This document shows positions 51,340-60,317 of a DNA stretch of 64,000 nt, one piece after another (position 1 is the first letter of the stretch; each line of letters begins with the position of its first letter). Source of the stretch: Segatella copri (lineage in GTDB: Bacteria > Bacteroidota > Bacteroidia > Bacteroidales > Bacteroidaceae); contig NZ_CP042464.1 in the NCBI RefSeq assembly GCF_015074785.1, forward strand, positions 992,001-1,056,000, in the 5' to 3' direction. The notes below the pieces were generated by a model. It made no database searches. It worked only from the letters and a program-made list of their open reading frames with translations, and had not been told where the DNA came from. The position numbers and the translations under genes were made by a program.

Positions 51340-52290
51340 ATGAACATAGGAATTTATGTGCTGGTGGCTCTAGTAGCACTTGCACTCGTAGTGGTTAAGA
51401 AAACCATCGTGATCATCCCTCAGAGTGAGACGAAAATCATAGAGCGTCTCGGACGATATTTTGCCACGCTCAAGCCTGGTATTAATGTCATCATTCCTTT
51501 CATTGACCATGCCAAGGATATTGTGTCTATGAGAAACGGAAGATACGTTTATACAAACAGCATCGACCTTCGTGAACAGGTCTACGATTTCGACCGTCAG
51601 AACGTAATCACTAAGGATAATATCCAGATGCAGATAAATGCGTTGCTCTATTTCCAGATTGTGGACCCATTCAAGAGTGTGTATGAAATCAACAATCTGC
51701 CAAACGCCATAGAGAAACTGACCCAAACTACCTTGCGTAATATAATAGGTGAGATGGAACTTGACCAGACTCTTACTTCCCGCGATACGATTAACACCAA
51801 ACTCCGTGCGGTTTTGGATGATGCAACCAATAAGTGGGGAATCAAGGTAAACCGAGTAGAGTTGCAGGATATTACACCTCCTGAGAGTGTGCTCCAGGCG
51901 ATGGAAAAGCAGATGCAGGCTGAACGCAACAAGCGTGCTACCATCCTGACTTCTGAAGGTGAGAAGGAAAAGCAGCGCCTGCTCTCAGAAGGTGAGAAGG
52001 CTGCCATCGTGAACAAGGCTGAGGCTGCCAAACAGCAGGCTATCCTGAATGCAGAAGGTGAGGCTACTGCCCGCATCCGTAAGGCTGAGGCCGAGGCTAT
52101 TGCCATTCAGAAGATTACGGAAGCTGTAGGACAGAGTACGAATCCAGCCAACTATCTCCTGGCCCAGAAATACATCAGTATGATGCAGGAAGTAGCACAG
52201 GGTAAGGATAATAAGGTGGTTTATCTGCCATACGAGGCAACCAATCTCTTGGGTTCTATCGGAGGAATCAAAGACCTTTTTAAGGGATAA
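51340..52290 (+). CDS. SPFH/band-7 protein, paraslipin (QmcA-like)
   Basis: An N-terminal membrane helix (IGIYVLVALVALALVVV) is followed by the band-7 domain (IIPQSETKIIERLGRYFATLKPGINVIIPFID, MQINALLYFQIVDPFKSVYEI, TLRNIIGEMELDQTLTSRD). A long Ala/Glu-rich coiled coil (EGEKAAIVNKAEAAKQQAIL) comes next, with a C-terminal AQKYISMMQEVA segment. 316 aa, as in QmcA/paraslipins. It probably forms large ring or cage assemblies with the NfeD protein encoded just upstream. Confidence 0.93.
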   Translation: MNIGIYVLVALVALALVVVKKTIVIIPQSETKIIERLGRYFATLKPGINVIIPFIDHAKDIVSMRNGRYVYTNSIDLREQVYDFDRQNVITKDNIQMQINALLYFQIVDPFKSVYEINNLPNAIEKLTQTTLRNIIGEMELDQTLTSRDTINTKLRAVLDDATNKWGIKVNRVELQDITPPESVLQAMEKQMQAERNKRATILTSEGEKEKQRLLSEGEKAAIVNKAEAAKQQAILNAEGEATARIRKAEAEAIAIQKITEAVGQSTNPANYLLAQKYISMMQEVAQGKDNKVVYLPYEATNLLGSIGGIKDLFKG

Positions 52291-52405
52291 AGACCTCTGA
52301 GTCAATGGATAATGCCCTTTGGCTCAAGATTGGCTCAAGAAATAAAGCACTCTGAATATCAGTAAACTGCAAGTTCAGTAAGTAAAAATATAAAACAGGA
52401 TAAAA

Positions 52406-53515
52406 ATGAAGAAAATCTGTATCGTTGCAGGTGCAAGACCTAACTTTATCAAGGTTGCGCCCGTAATTAGAGCAATTCGTAATGCTCAGGAAGCTGGTAA
52501 CGAAATCAGCTATCAGTTGGTTTACACAGGAAAAGAGGATGAACCGACTTTGGAATCTTCTCTTTTCGATGACTTAGGCATTCAGAAACCGGATGCTTAT
52601 CTCGGCGTAGACTGTCCAAACATGAATGAACTTACCGGACAGGTGATGGGTCAGTTTGAGCGCTATCTGCAGCAGAATGCTACAGATGTTGTCATTGTGG
52701 TTGATGATCTTGCTTCAACCATGGCCGTGGCTATTGTTACCAAGAAGCAGGGTGTGCAGCTTGCTCATATTGCAGCCGGAACCCGTAGTTTTGACATTAC
52801 CATGCCAAAGGAAATCAACCGTCTGGTGATTGATGGCTTGTCAGATATCCTCTTTACCGCAGGCATTTCAAACAACAGCATCGCCAACAAGGAAGGTGCA
52901 GAATTGTCTAAGGTTTATATGGTAGGAAATGTGCTTATCGACAACATCCGCTTCCTTCAGTCTAAAATGCAGCGTCCTGAAGTCATGGACGAGTTTCATC
53001 TGAAAGAAGGCGAATATATGGTTCTGACCTTGAACCGCAAGGCCATCGTCAATAACATTGATGAGATGAAATCGCTCATTTCTGTCATAGATGAAGAGGC
53101 GCGCCAGGCTGGAGTGAAGGTGATTGCTCCGCTTCGAGGTAAAGCCTTGGGCTTCGTGCTCGCATTCAAGGCTTATCAGGAAGAGAGTAATCATCAGAGT
53201 GGAATCCAGGTGGTTCAGCCGCTGGATTATCTGTCGTTTGCTTATCTTACAGCTCACGCCAAAGGTGTGATTACCGATTCGGGTAATGTGGCTGAAGAAG
53301 CTACCTTCAATGGGGTCCCTTGCATTACGCTCAACAGCTATACTGAGCATATTGAAACTGTAAAGGTGGGCACAAACGAACTGGTTGCTGAAGATCCGGA
53401 GTTACTGAAGCAATCTATGCAGAAACTTCTGAAGGGTGAATGGAAGAAAGCGGGCATTCCTGACAGATGGGATGGTCGCTCAGCAGAAAGAATAGTCCAG
53501 ATTCTCGCTGAATAG
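52406..53515 (+). CDS. wecB: UDP-N-acetylglucosamine 2-epimerase (non-hydrolysing)
   Basis: The enzyme turns UDP-GlcNAc into UDP-ManNAc for surface polysaccharides. Motifs: GARPNFIKVAPVIRAI at the start, YTGKEDE, the HIAAGTRSFDITMPKEINRLVID segment (normal enzymes have HVEAGLRT-type wording here), and the late VITDSGNVAEEATFNGVPCITL with ETVKVGTNELV. 369 aa is normal. The replacement of the usual Glu by Ala in the HIAAGTRS stretch is worth noting, because that Glu contributes to catalysis in known members. It stands alone, with a terminator behind. Confidence 0.85.
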   Translation: MKKICIVAGARPNFIKVAPVIRAIRNAQEAGNEISYQLVYTGKEDEPTLESSLFDDLGIQKPDAYLGVDCPNMNELTGQVMGQFERYLQQNATDVVIVVDDLASTMAVAIVTKKQGVQLAHIAAGTRSFDITMPKEINRLVIDGLSDILFTAGISNNSIANKEGAELSKVYMVGNVLIDNIRFLQSKMQRPEVMDEFHLKEGEYMVLTLNRKAIVNNIDEMKSLISVIDEEARQAGVKVIAPLRGKALGFVLAFKAYQEESNHQSGIQVVQPLDYLSFAYLTAHAKGVITDSGNVAEEATFNGVPCITLNSYTEHIETVKVGTNELVAEDPELLKQSMQKLLKGEWKKAGIPDRWDGRSAERIVQILAE

Positions 53516-53588
53516 AATCTAAACTCATAGGTATAATCTCATGGAGAGAGATGATTCTATGTAAACTGATTCTTTTCAGAATAAACTT

Positions 53589-53630
53589 AGAGGTTCACTT
53601 CAATATCATTATATTGAAAAGTGAACCTCT
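53589..53630. terminator. Bidirectional terminator after wecB
   Basis: AGAGGTTCACTTCAATAT pairs with ATATTG(AA)AAGTGAACCTCT with a small bulge, followed by T-rich sequence. Confidence 0.85.
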
Positions 53631-53677
53631 TTCTTTTTATGCTTTATCTTTTTCTTAAGTTAAAACCATCCTTTTCC

Positions 53678-54586
53678 TTAATCTTTTTCAGGCGCCTTTG
53701 GCACAGGATAGTCGTATTGCTTGAAATAGGACGGCGTCTTATTATCATACCATACTCCTTCTACGTTTAAGCCGATAGAGAAAGTTTTTTTGGAATTAGT
53801 GTATCTTACACCGGCTCCTAAAACGTTGGCGCCAGGTACTCCCATTCCGTAGCCACCCGGCATGATTCCTCTGCCCATTCCCCAAGGATACATTCCGTAG
53901 CCCCAAGGCGAATAGCCGTAGGGACCATAGCCATAACCGCCATAACGGCCGTAGAGAGAATTGTAATTGTTGGCTACACTAAGCTGACCGTAAACGTAAG
54001 CCTCCCAATGCTCATTAAACTGGTAGCCCAGAATGCCGTAGACTCCGCCGTCATGATAACTGTCTCCACCATAGTTTACGTTGTTGATATAAGTACCAAG
54101 AGCCAGCCAGAGTTTGTTGTCTTTGGTGAGTGGCGTTAAGTAGGTTGCATCGATGGTCTGGGTGAAACCGCCTCTGTGAGGCACATTCTTGCCGAATGTG
54201 GCAAAGGCAGAAAGATCTACCGAGAGATTCAATCCTTTGTGCAGCCCCCAGCCATAGCCCAACGGATAACTCAAGCTGTTGGTAAGGTTGGAGATGGGAT
54301 TATTATAATAGGTGCTGTCTAGCGAAGCATCGCCCAGCAATCCGTTTTTGCCGAGAGTTTCTTTCTTATCTGATAGTCGGGCAGGAGTCATATATGCATT
54401 CTTCACCGGTTTCCCCTGATAAATCATAGGTTTTCCTGCCTGGTAAACCGTATCGCCAGGCAGCAACCATTCTTCGCGCGGACTGTCCGGACTGTGCAAT
54501 GGTCCTAAGCTTACCTGTTGCTGTGCACTTGCTTCTGTAGTGAGGAAAGTGCAAAAAGCGATGATAATATATGTTTTTTTCTTCAT
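53678..54586 (-). CDS. Outer-membrane/envelope protein with Gly/Tyr-rich loop
   Basis: Start at the MKKKTYIIIAF Met (54586, 302 aa), which opens a signal peptide ending in EASAQ. The mature part alternates polar and aromatic residues (WLALGTYINNVNYGG, EHWEAYVYGQLSVANN, GAGVRYTNSKKTFSIGLNVEG), as in small beta-barrels. Between two strands lies a ~45-residue Gly/Tyr/Pro/Met insert (RYGGYGYGPYGYSPWGYGMY and more). Function unknown. It has its own promoter, divergent from the cyclophilin gene. Confidence 0.7.
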   Translation of the reverse strand: MKKKTYIIIAFCTFLTTEASAQQQVSLGPLHSPDSPREEWLLPGDTVYQAGKPMIYQGKPVKNAYMTPARLSDKKETLGKNGLLGDASLDSTYYNNPISNLTNSLSYPLGYGWGLHKGLNLSVDLSAFATFGKNVPHRGGFTQTIDATYLTPLTKDNKLWLALGTYINNVNYGGDSYHDGGVYGILGYQFNEHWEAYVYGQLSVANNYNSLYGRYGGYGYGPYGYSPWGYGMYPWGMGRGIMPGGYGMGVPGANVLGAGVRYTNSKKTFSIGLNVEGVWYDNKTPSYFKQYDYPVPKAPEKD

Positions 54587-54614
54587 AATTGATTGCATTT
54601 TCTGTCTTCTGCTG

Positions 54615-54622
54615 CAAAGATA
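54615..54622 (-). promoter_or_regulatory. -7 box of the Gly/Tyr-rich protein gene
   Basis: Minus-strand TATCTTTG followed by CAGC, 29 bases from the start codon. Confidence 0.6.
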
Positions 54623-54687
54623 TGAAGAATGTATGAAACAAAGTAACTTTTCCCGCATAAAAAATCAATTTTTTAGAATAAAATCAT

Positions 54688-54695
54688 TATCTTTG
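54688..54695 (+). promoter_or_regulatory. -7 box of the cyclophilin gene
   Basis: TATCTTTG followed by CATCC, 40 bases before the ATG at 54735. Confidence 0.6.
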
Positions 54696-54734
54696 CATCC
54701 GATAACATAAATAGATGTAAAATTATACAAAAAT

Positions 54735-55511
54735 ATGAAGAAGATCATCAGATTATTGACACTCGCTCTTCTTACGGTGCCTGTTACGACATTCGCTCAG
54801 AGTGAAGGCAATCAGAACACATCAGAACCAGCCGGAAAAGTTGTGGCGTCTAAGCCCGATTCTCTGCTCGACTGGGAAACACCGCACGATCCAACCTGCC
54901 CTCAGGTGCTGCTGGAAACATCGATGGGCAACATTCTCGTGGCTCTCTACAACGATACTCCCAAGCATCGGGATAATTTCCTGAAACTTGTCAATTCGGG
55001 CTATTATGACGGTTGCATCTTTCAGCGTGTCATCAAGAATTTCATGATTCAGGGTGGCGATTATTCATGCAGAAAGGTGAACATGGAAAAGCCGCAGAAG
55101 TTTGATGTAAACTATACGGTTCCGGCAGAAATCATCTATCCTAAATATTATCATAAGCGCGGACAGCTCTGTGCTGCTCGCGAAGGAGATGATGAAAATC
55201 CGACCAAAGCTTCGGCGCCTACTGATTTCTACATCACCTGGGGCAGAAATTTTTCTCCACGGCAGATGGAATATTATGTAGAAAAACTGAAACGGGACGG
55301 CAAGTATTACGCCATTCCTTCAGAACAGTTGCAGAAGGGCTACATCAAGCATGGTGGTGTTCCTCACCTTGACAACGGATACACTGTATTCGGAGAGGTG
55401 CTTGAAGGCATGGATGTGGTTGATAAGATTCAGAATGTGGCTACCGATAAGGCGAACAACGACAGACCTCTCACGGATGTCATCATCCTGAAAGCCAAGC
55501 AGATGAAGTAA
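54735..55511 (+). CDS. Exported cyclophilin-type peptidyl-prolyl isomerase
   Basis: A signal peptide covers residues 1-22 (ending TTFAQ). The cyclophilin domain follows (VLLETSMGNILVALYNDTPKHRDNFLKLV, GCIFQRVIKNFMIQGGD) with the FQRVI active-site Arg and a late GGVPHLDNGYTVFGEVLEGMDVVDKI. A ~60-residue insert between the two core halves (IIYPKYYHKRGQLCAAREGD...YYVEKLKRDG) is typical of Bacteroidales secreted forms. It aids folding of envelope proteins. 258 aa. Confidence 0.93.
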   Translation: MKKIIRLLTLALLTVPVTTFAQSEGNQNTSEPAGKVVASKPDSLLDWETPHDPTCPQVLLETSMGNILVALYNDTPKHRDNFLKLVNSGYYDGCIFQRVIKNFMIQGGDYSCRKVNMEKPQKFDVNYTVPAEIIYPKYYHKRGQLCAAREGDDENPTKASAPTDFYITWGRNFSPRQMEYYVEKLKRDGKYYAIPSEQLQKGYIKHGGVPHLDNGYTVFGEVLEGMDVVDKIQNVATDKANNDRPLTDVIILKAKQMK

Positions 55512-55596
55512 CTTCCGGATGGTAAACTGAAGAAATAAGTAACTGAGCCCATTAAAAGGGAAAAATCAATAAGTAAAAATATTAAATACGAGAAAA

Positions 55597-56811
55597 ATGA
55601 AGTCATTAAAGGAATTATATAGAATAGGTAAGGGACCATCGAGCAGTCATACGATGGGGCCTCAGCGTGCTGCCAAACTTTTTCTGGAGCGTTGCCCTAA
55701 CGCTTCTTATTATGAAGTAACCCTCTATGGAAGTCTAGCTGCTACTGGTAAGGGACACATGACTGATGTGGCAATAGAAGAAGTGCTCAGACCTCATAAA
55801 ACTGTGAATATTATCTGGCAGCCACAGACTTTCCTGCCTTATCATCCCAACGGAATGAAATTTGTGGGCAAGGATCTGAACGGCGATATTATTGATGAAT
55901 GGACCGTTTACAGTATTGGTGGTGGAGCCATATCAGATGGTACAGCCGGCAACGAAGAGCTGGGCGCCAAGGATGTTTATGATCTGAACAAGCTCGCCGA
56001 CATCAAGCAATGGTGCTATGATAACGGACGCTCATTCTGGGAGTATGTTGAGAAATGCGAATCGGAAGATATCTGGGATTATCTCGACATGGTTTGGCAA
56101 ACGATGAAGCAGAGCATCAGGAATGGTTTGGACCATGAAGGTGTTTTGCCTGGTCCGCTGAAGCTGCAGCGTAAGGCTGCCACCTATTATATAAAGGCGA
56201 AGGGTTACCGTGCTTCCCTGCAGAGCCGCGGCTTGGTTTATGCTTATGCGCTGGCTGTGAGCGAAGAGAATGCTTCGGGTGGCACCATCGTTACAGCTCC
56301 TACCTGTGGCGCCTGTGGTGTATTGCCAGCTGTACTCTACCACATGTTTACTTCTCATGATATGAGTGAACAGCGCATCTTGAGAGCCTTGGCTACAGCC
56401 GGATTGGTAGGCAACATCGTAAAGCAGAATGCTTCTATCAGTGGTGCTGATGTAGGTTGCCAGGGCGAGGTAGGTGTTGCCTGCGCCATGGCTTCGGCTG
56501 CAGCCTGTCAGCTTTTCGGAGGCAGTCCGGCTCAGGTAGAATATGCTGCCGAAATGGGATTGGAGCATCATCTCGGAATGACCTGCGACCCGGTTTGCGG
56601 ACTGGTTCAGATTCCTTGCATCGAGCGAAATGCCTTTGCTGCCGCCCGAGCTTTGGATGCAGACCTCTACGCTTCCTTCTCAGATGGCCATCATACCGTA
56701 TCTTTCGACCGTGTAGTTGAAGTAATGCGACAGACGGGTCATGACCTACCTTCGCTTTACAAGGAAACAAGCGAAGGCGGTTTGGCAAAGGGATTTCCAA
56801 GAGACATTTAA
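55597..56811 (+). CDS. sdaA: L-serine ammonia-lyase (iron-sulfur type)
   Basis: The single-chain enzyme converts L-serine to pyruvate and ammonia. The beta part comes first (YRIGKGPSSSHTMGPQRAA), then the alpha part with TAPTCGACGVLPAVLYHMF and CDPVCGLVQIPCIERNAFAA, whose cysteines bind the 4Fe-4S cluster. The C-terminal SFDRVVEVMRQTGHDLPSLYKETSEGGLA is conserved. 404 aa. An intergenic repeat follows. Confidence 0.95.
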   Translation: MKSLKELYRIGKGPSSSHTMGPQRAAKLFLERCPNASYYEVTLYGSLAATGKGHMTDVAIEEVLRPHKTVNIIWQPQTFLPYHPNGMKFVGKDLNGDIIDEWTVYSIGGGAISDGTAGNEELGAKDVYDLNKLADIKQWCYDNGRSFWEYVEKCESEDIWDYLDMVWQTMKQSIRNGLDHEGVLPGPLKLQRKAATYYIKAKGYRASLQSRGLVYAYALAVSEENASGGTIVTAPTCGACGVLPAVLYHMFTSHDMSEQRILRALATAGLVGNIVKQNASISGADVGCQGEVGVACAMASAAACQLFGGSPAQVEYAAEMGLEHHLGMTCDPVCGLVQIPCIERNAFAAARALDADLYASFSDGHHTVSFDRVVEVMRQTGHDLPSLYKETSEGGLAKGFPRDI

Positions 56812-56834
56812 CCATGAGATTCAGTTTCCGAAAG

Positions 56835-56950
56835 TGAACTCTACACGCCCTGTAAGAGCAAAAAGCTTTGATTATACCTTGATGCAACGAAGCTTTTGCC
56901 CTTGCAGGGCGTGATGTATTTGGGGCTTTCAGACCTTTCTTATATTTTGG
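56835..56950 (+). repeat. REP-like GGGC hairpin, third cluster
   Basis: CACGCCCTGTAAGAGC, GAAGCTTTTGCCCTTGCAGGGCGTG and GGGGCTTTCAGACC are diverged relatives of the repeats at 30285-30510. They form a long hairpin between sdaA and htpG. Confidence 0.65.
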
Positions 56951-57016
56951 CACGCTATTTGTAAGCCCCCTTGCCAAACAATAATAAAGTAAATACGAAT
57001 AAAAACATTTTATATT

Positions 57017-59074
57017 ATGGCACAGAAAGGTAATATTGGTGTAACGACAGAGAACATTTTCCCTGTCATCAAGAAATTCTTATATTCAGATCACGACATC
57101 TTCCTCCGTGAGATGGTTTCAAACGCCGTAGATGCTACACAGAAGTTGAAGACTCTTGCAGCTCAGGGCGATTTCAAGGGCGAGATAGGCGACACAACCG
57201 TTCGTGTCTCTCTCGATGAGAAGGCTGGAACCTTGACTATCAGCGACCATGGTATAGGTATGACTGAGGAGGAAATCGATAAATATATCAACCAGATTGC
57301 ATTCTCAGGCGTAACTGACTTCCTCGATAAGTATAAGGAGAATGCCAACGCCATCATCGGCCACTTCGGTCTCGGCTTCTATTCTTCTTTCATGGTAGCC
57401 AGCAAGGTAGAAATCATCACTAAGAGCTACAAAGAGGGAAGCAAGGCTGTAAAGTGGAGCTGCGATGGTTCACCTGCTTTCGAAATCGAAGATGCAGACA
57501 AGGCTGAGCGTGGTTCAGACATCATCCTCCATATTGCTGATGATTGCAAGGAATTCCTGCAGAAGAGCAAGATTGAGGAACTTCTGAACAAGTACTGCAA
57601 GTTTATGGCAGTGCCTGTTGCTTTCGGCAAGAAGACCGAGTGGAAGGATGGCAAGAATGTGGAGACTGATGAGGATAACATTATTAATAATGTGGAGCCT
57701 CTCTGGACAAAGACTCCTAGCACCTTGAAGGATGAGGACTACAAGAAGTTCTATCACACCCTTTATCCGATGCAGGACGATCCGTTGTTCTGGATTCATC
57801 TGAATGTAGACTTCCCATTCAATCTCACGGGTATTCTCTACTTCCCACGCATCAAGAGCAGCATCGACATGCAGCGCAACAAGATTCAGCTCTATTGCAA
57901 CCAGGTGTTCGTAACCGACCAGGTAGAAGGCATTGTACCAGAATTCCTCACATTGCTTCATGGTGTAATCGATTCACCGGACATTCCGCTGAACGTAAGC
58001 CGAAGCTACCTTCAGAGCGACAGCAACGTGAAGAAGATTTCTACCTACATCACCAAGAAGGTAGCCGATCGTTTGAACTCTATCTTCAAGGAGAACCGCA
58101 AGGAGTTTGAAGAGAAATGGGATGATCTCAAGATCTTCATCAACTACGGAATGCTCTCTCAGGAAGATTTCTACGAGCGCGCAAAGGACTTCGCGCTTCT
58201 GAAAGATGTTGAGGGAAAGTACTTTACTTTCGAGGAGTACAAGACGCTGATTAAGGACAACCAGACCGATAAGGACGGCAACCTGGTTTATCTCTATGCC
58301 AACAATAAGGAAGAGCAGTATTCTTACATCGAAGCTGCCAAGCAGAAGGGTTATTCTGTACTCCTGATGGAAGGTCAGCTCGATACGCCGATGGTAAACA
58401 TGCTGGAGCAGAAGCTGGAGAAGAGCCGCTTTACACGTGTTGACGCCGACATCATCGACCGCCTCATCGTGAAGGAAGATGCTAAGAAGACCGATTTGAG
58501 CAAAGAGCAGTCTGACAACTTGACAGAAGTATTCCGCTCTCAGATGCCTCAACTTGACAAGACAGAATTCTTTGTAGAGATTCAGGCTTTGGGCGAACAG
58601 AACCAGCCAGTGCTCATCACCCAGAACGAGTACATGCGCCGTATGAAGGCGATGAGCCAGTTCCAGGCAGGCATGAACTTCTACGGTCAGATGCCAGACA
58701 GCTACAACATCGTACTGAACTCAGACCATGCTCTGGTAAAGAAGGTATTGGAAGATGCTGAGGCCAACACTGCTGAAACATTGAAGCCAATCCTTGCAGA
58801 AATCAAGGGTCAGGAAGCTCGCCTTGCCGTACTCCATCAGGAGCAGAACAAGAAGAAGCCTGAAGAGATTACCCAGCAGGAGAAGGATGATGTCCACAAC
58901 ACAGAGAAGGCTATCAGCGATGAGAAGGCTAAGCGCAACGAAATCATCTCGGGTTATGCTAAGAACAACAACATTGTTCACCAGCTCATCGACCTCGCCC
59001 TGCTTCAGAATGGTATGTTGAAGGGTGCTTCGCTCGACGCATTCCTCAAAAGAAGCGTTGACATGATTAAGTAA
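57017..59074 (+). CDS. htpG: Molecular chaperone HtpG (Hsp90)
   Basis: The Hsp90 N-terminal ATPase domain is clear: FLREMVSNAVDATQKL, LTISDHGIGMTEEEI, IGHFGLGFYSSFMVA and the nucleotide-contact FEIEDADKAERGSDI. The middle domain has LYFPRIKSSIDMQRNKIQLY with catalytic Arg in NVSRSYLQSD, and the C-terminal dimerisation part ends in a helical SLDAFLKRSVDMIK. 685 aa, longer than the E. coli protein, as in Bacteroidetes. A strong terminator follows. No heat-shock operator was recognised upstream. Confidence 0.97.
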   Translation: MAQKGNIGVTTENIFPVIKKFLYSDHDIFLREMVSNAVDATQKLKTLAAQGDFKGEIGDTTVRVSLDEKAGTLTISDHGIGMTEEEIDKYINQIAFSGVTDFLDKYKENANAIIGHFGLGFYSSFMVASKVEIITKSYKEGSKAVKWSCDGSPAFEIEDADKAERGSDIILHIADDCKEFLQKSKIEELLNKYCKFMAVPVAFGKKTEWKDGKNVETDEDNIINNVEPLWTKTPSTLKDEDYKKFYHTLYPMQDDPLFWIHLNVDFPFNLTGILYFPRIKSSIDMQRNKIQLYCNQVFVTDQVEGIVPEFLTLLHGVIDSPDIPLNVSRSYLQSDSNVKKISTYITKKVADRLNSIFKENRKEFEEKWDDLKIFINYGMLSQEDFYERAKDFALLKDVEGKYFTFEEYKTLIKDNQTDKDGNLVYLYANNKEEQYSYIEAAKQKGYSVLLMEGQLDTPMVNMLEQKLEKSRFTRVDADIIDRLIVKEDAKKTDLSKEQSDNLTEVFRSQMPQLDKTEFFVEIQALGEQNQPVLITQNEYMRRMKAMSQFQAGMNFYGQMPDSYNIVLNSDHALVKKVLEDAEANTAETLKPILAEIKGQEARLAVLHQEQNKKKPEEITQQEKDDVHNTEKAISDEKAKRNEIISGYAKNNNIVHQLIDLALLQNGMLKGASLDAFLKRSVDMIK

Positions 59075-59154
59075 TCCAACCTGTAAAGGGTTTGAATTAA
59101 GAAATAAAACTTTGCGATGCGTAACATTTCATGTTACAAATTGTTTCTATCATA

Positions 59155-59196
59155 TGTGCTAAATGTTTCAAAACGAACATTTAGCACATTTTTTTT
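59155..59196 (+). terminator. Terminator after htpG
   Basis: TGTGCTAAATGTT (59155-59167) pairs exactly with 59176-59188, then eight T residues. Confidence 0.88.
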
Positions 59197-59228
59197 CTCT
59201 TTCCTTTGGTGGCTTTCTGTTTTTTTAT

Positions 59229-59236
59229 TACCTTTG
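59229..59236 (+). promoter_or_regulatory. -7 box of ECF sigma gene
   Basis: TACCTTTG followed by CAATA, 22 bases before the ATG at 59258. It lies inside the longer open frame, showing that the upstream ATG at 59117 is not used. Confidence 0.6.
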
Positions 59237-59257
59237 CAATATAGAAAAACGAAAAAC

Positions 59258-59803
59258 ATGATTAAAACAATCGCCATCATGGAACAAACAAATTCAAATT
59301 ACAGCATTATTGCAGATTATTACTCTGAACACTACAACGAGCTGAAGTTGTATGTCATGTCGCGTTCGCTTCCGGCAGACGAGGCTGAAGATATCGTGCA
59401 GAATATTTTTGTGCGATTACTTCGAGGCGATAAGATGATTACGCCTGTAACCTTACCATGTTTTGTATACACCATTGCCAAGAATCTGATTATCGATTAT
59501 TACCGTCGCAAACATAAGATTGAGGAGTATGAACACTTCCTGGGAGCTAGCGACTGGATGGGAAGATATGATGTTGATGGCGAATCTGTTTTCTCTGCCC
59601 AGCAGACCAACGAGATTCTGGAGCGTGGAATTGCCAGGCTCACGGAGAAGAGAAGCAAGGTTTACCGCCTGAACCTTTTCGAAGGAATGCAGGTGAGCGA
59701 GATTGCCCAAAGTCTGAACCTCGGATATAAAGCGGCTGAGAATCGTCTGACTCTGGCTAGAAAAGAAATAAGAGATTATATGAAAAAAGAGTTGGCTAGT
59801 TAA
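59258..59803 (+). CDS. RNA polymerase ECF-type sigma factor
   Basis: Start set at ATG 59258 (181 aa); ATG 59279 (174 aa) is also possible. The upstream extension to 59117 covers the htpG terminator and the promoter and is excluded. Region 2 is visible as YYSEHYNELKLYVMSRSLPADEAEDIVQNIFVRLLRG with TIAKNLIIDYYRRKHK, and region 4 as MQVSEIAQSLNLGYKAAENRLTLARKEI. No anti-sigma or SusC/D-type target gene is adjacent, so what activates it is unknown. A hairpin overlaps its stop. Confidence 0.92.
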   Translation: MIKTIAIMEQTNSNYSIIADYYSEHYNELKLYVMSRSLPADEAEDIVQNIFVRLLRGDKMITPVTLPCFVYTIAKNLIIDYYRRKHKIEEYEHFLGASDWMGRYDVDGESVFSAQQTNEILERGIARLTEKRSKVYRLNLFEGMQVSEIAQSLNLGYKAAENRLTLARKEIRDYMKKELAS

Positions 59804-59819
59804 AATGCTAGTCAACTCT
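59788..59819. terminator. Bidirectional hairpin after the sigma gene
   Basis: AGAGTTGGCTAG (59788-59799) pairs with CTAGTCAACTCT (59808-59819) with one G-U pair. It overlaps the last codons of the sigma gene. Confidence 0.75.
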
Positions 59820-59864
59820 TTCTGTTTTTACTGCCTTGCTGAAAGGCAATTCTTAACTGTTTTT

Positions 59865-60257
59865 TTAGTTTTCCTTAAACCCGATTACTCTTGTCAAACC
59901 TTTATCAAGATAAAAGGTTTGGGTTACTTCCTGCTTCTCGCCCTGATGGTTGGTCAGCTTGTATGTAGCCCTTAAATATAATAAGGTGTCGGGATAAGCT
60001 GCATCATTATAATCAATATTCTTCTTGACGTAAGGCAGTTTGCTGACATTTTGTCGCATCTCCTTCATCTGGTCGAAACTGATCATGGCGGTAGGAGTGA
60101 GGCGGGAGAACCGCTCATAGCTGCAGTCCTGATCAACGAGGTTTTCATTAAGAAAATCCTTGACCAGAGATTGAGCCTTGTGCTGATCGCCACACGAGGT
60201 GAACATCAGCACAAGTCCTGAAACCATGACAAACATCATTTTCTTTATCATAGACAT
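59865..60257 (-). CDS. Small lipoprotein, 130 aa, unknown
   Basis: Start set at the MSMIKKMMFVMVSG Met (60257), which opens a lipoprotein signal with lipobox LMFTSC; the longer frame adds 18 residues before it. The mature part has QSLVKDFLNENLVDQDCSYERF and a beta-rich end (LLYLRATYKL, QTFYLDKGLTRVIGF). It resembles small Bacteroidales envelope lipoproteins of no known role. It lies 60 bases after pepD and may be read with it. Confidence 0.7.
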   Translation of the reverse strand: MSMIKKMMFVMVSGLVLMFTSCGDQHKAQSLVKDFLNENLVDQDCSYERFSRLTPTAMISFDQMKEMRQNVSKLPYVKKNIDYNDAAYPDTLLYLRATYKLTNHQGEKQEVTQTFYLDKGLTRVIGFKEN

Positions 60258-60317
60258 CTTCTTTATATTAAGCCGCGCTGCTTTTATGAAACTGGTTGTT
60301 TTATTTAGCACGCTTGC

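Noticed and set aside
59117..59257. N-terminal extension of the ECF sigma factor
   Set aside because: It spans the htpG terminator and the sigma promoter, so it cannot be in the mRNA.
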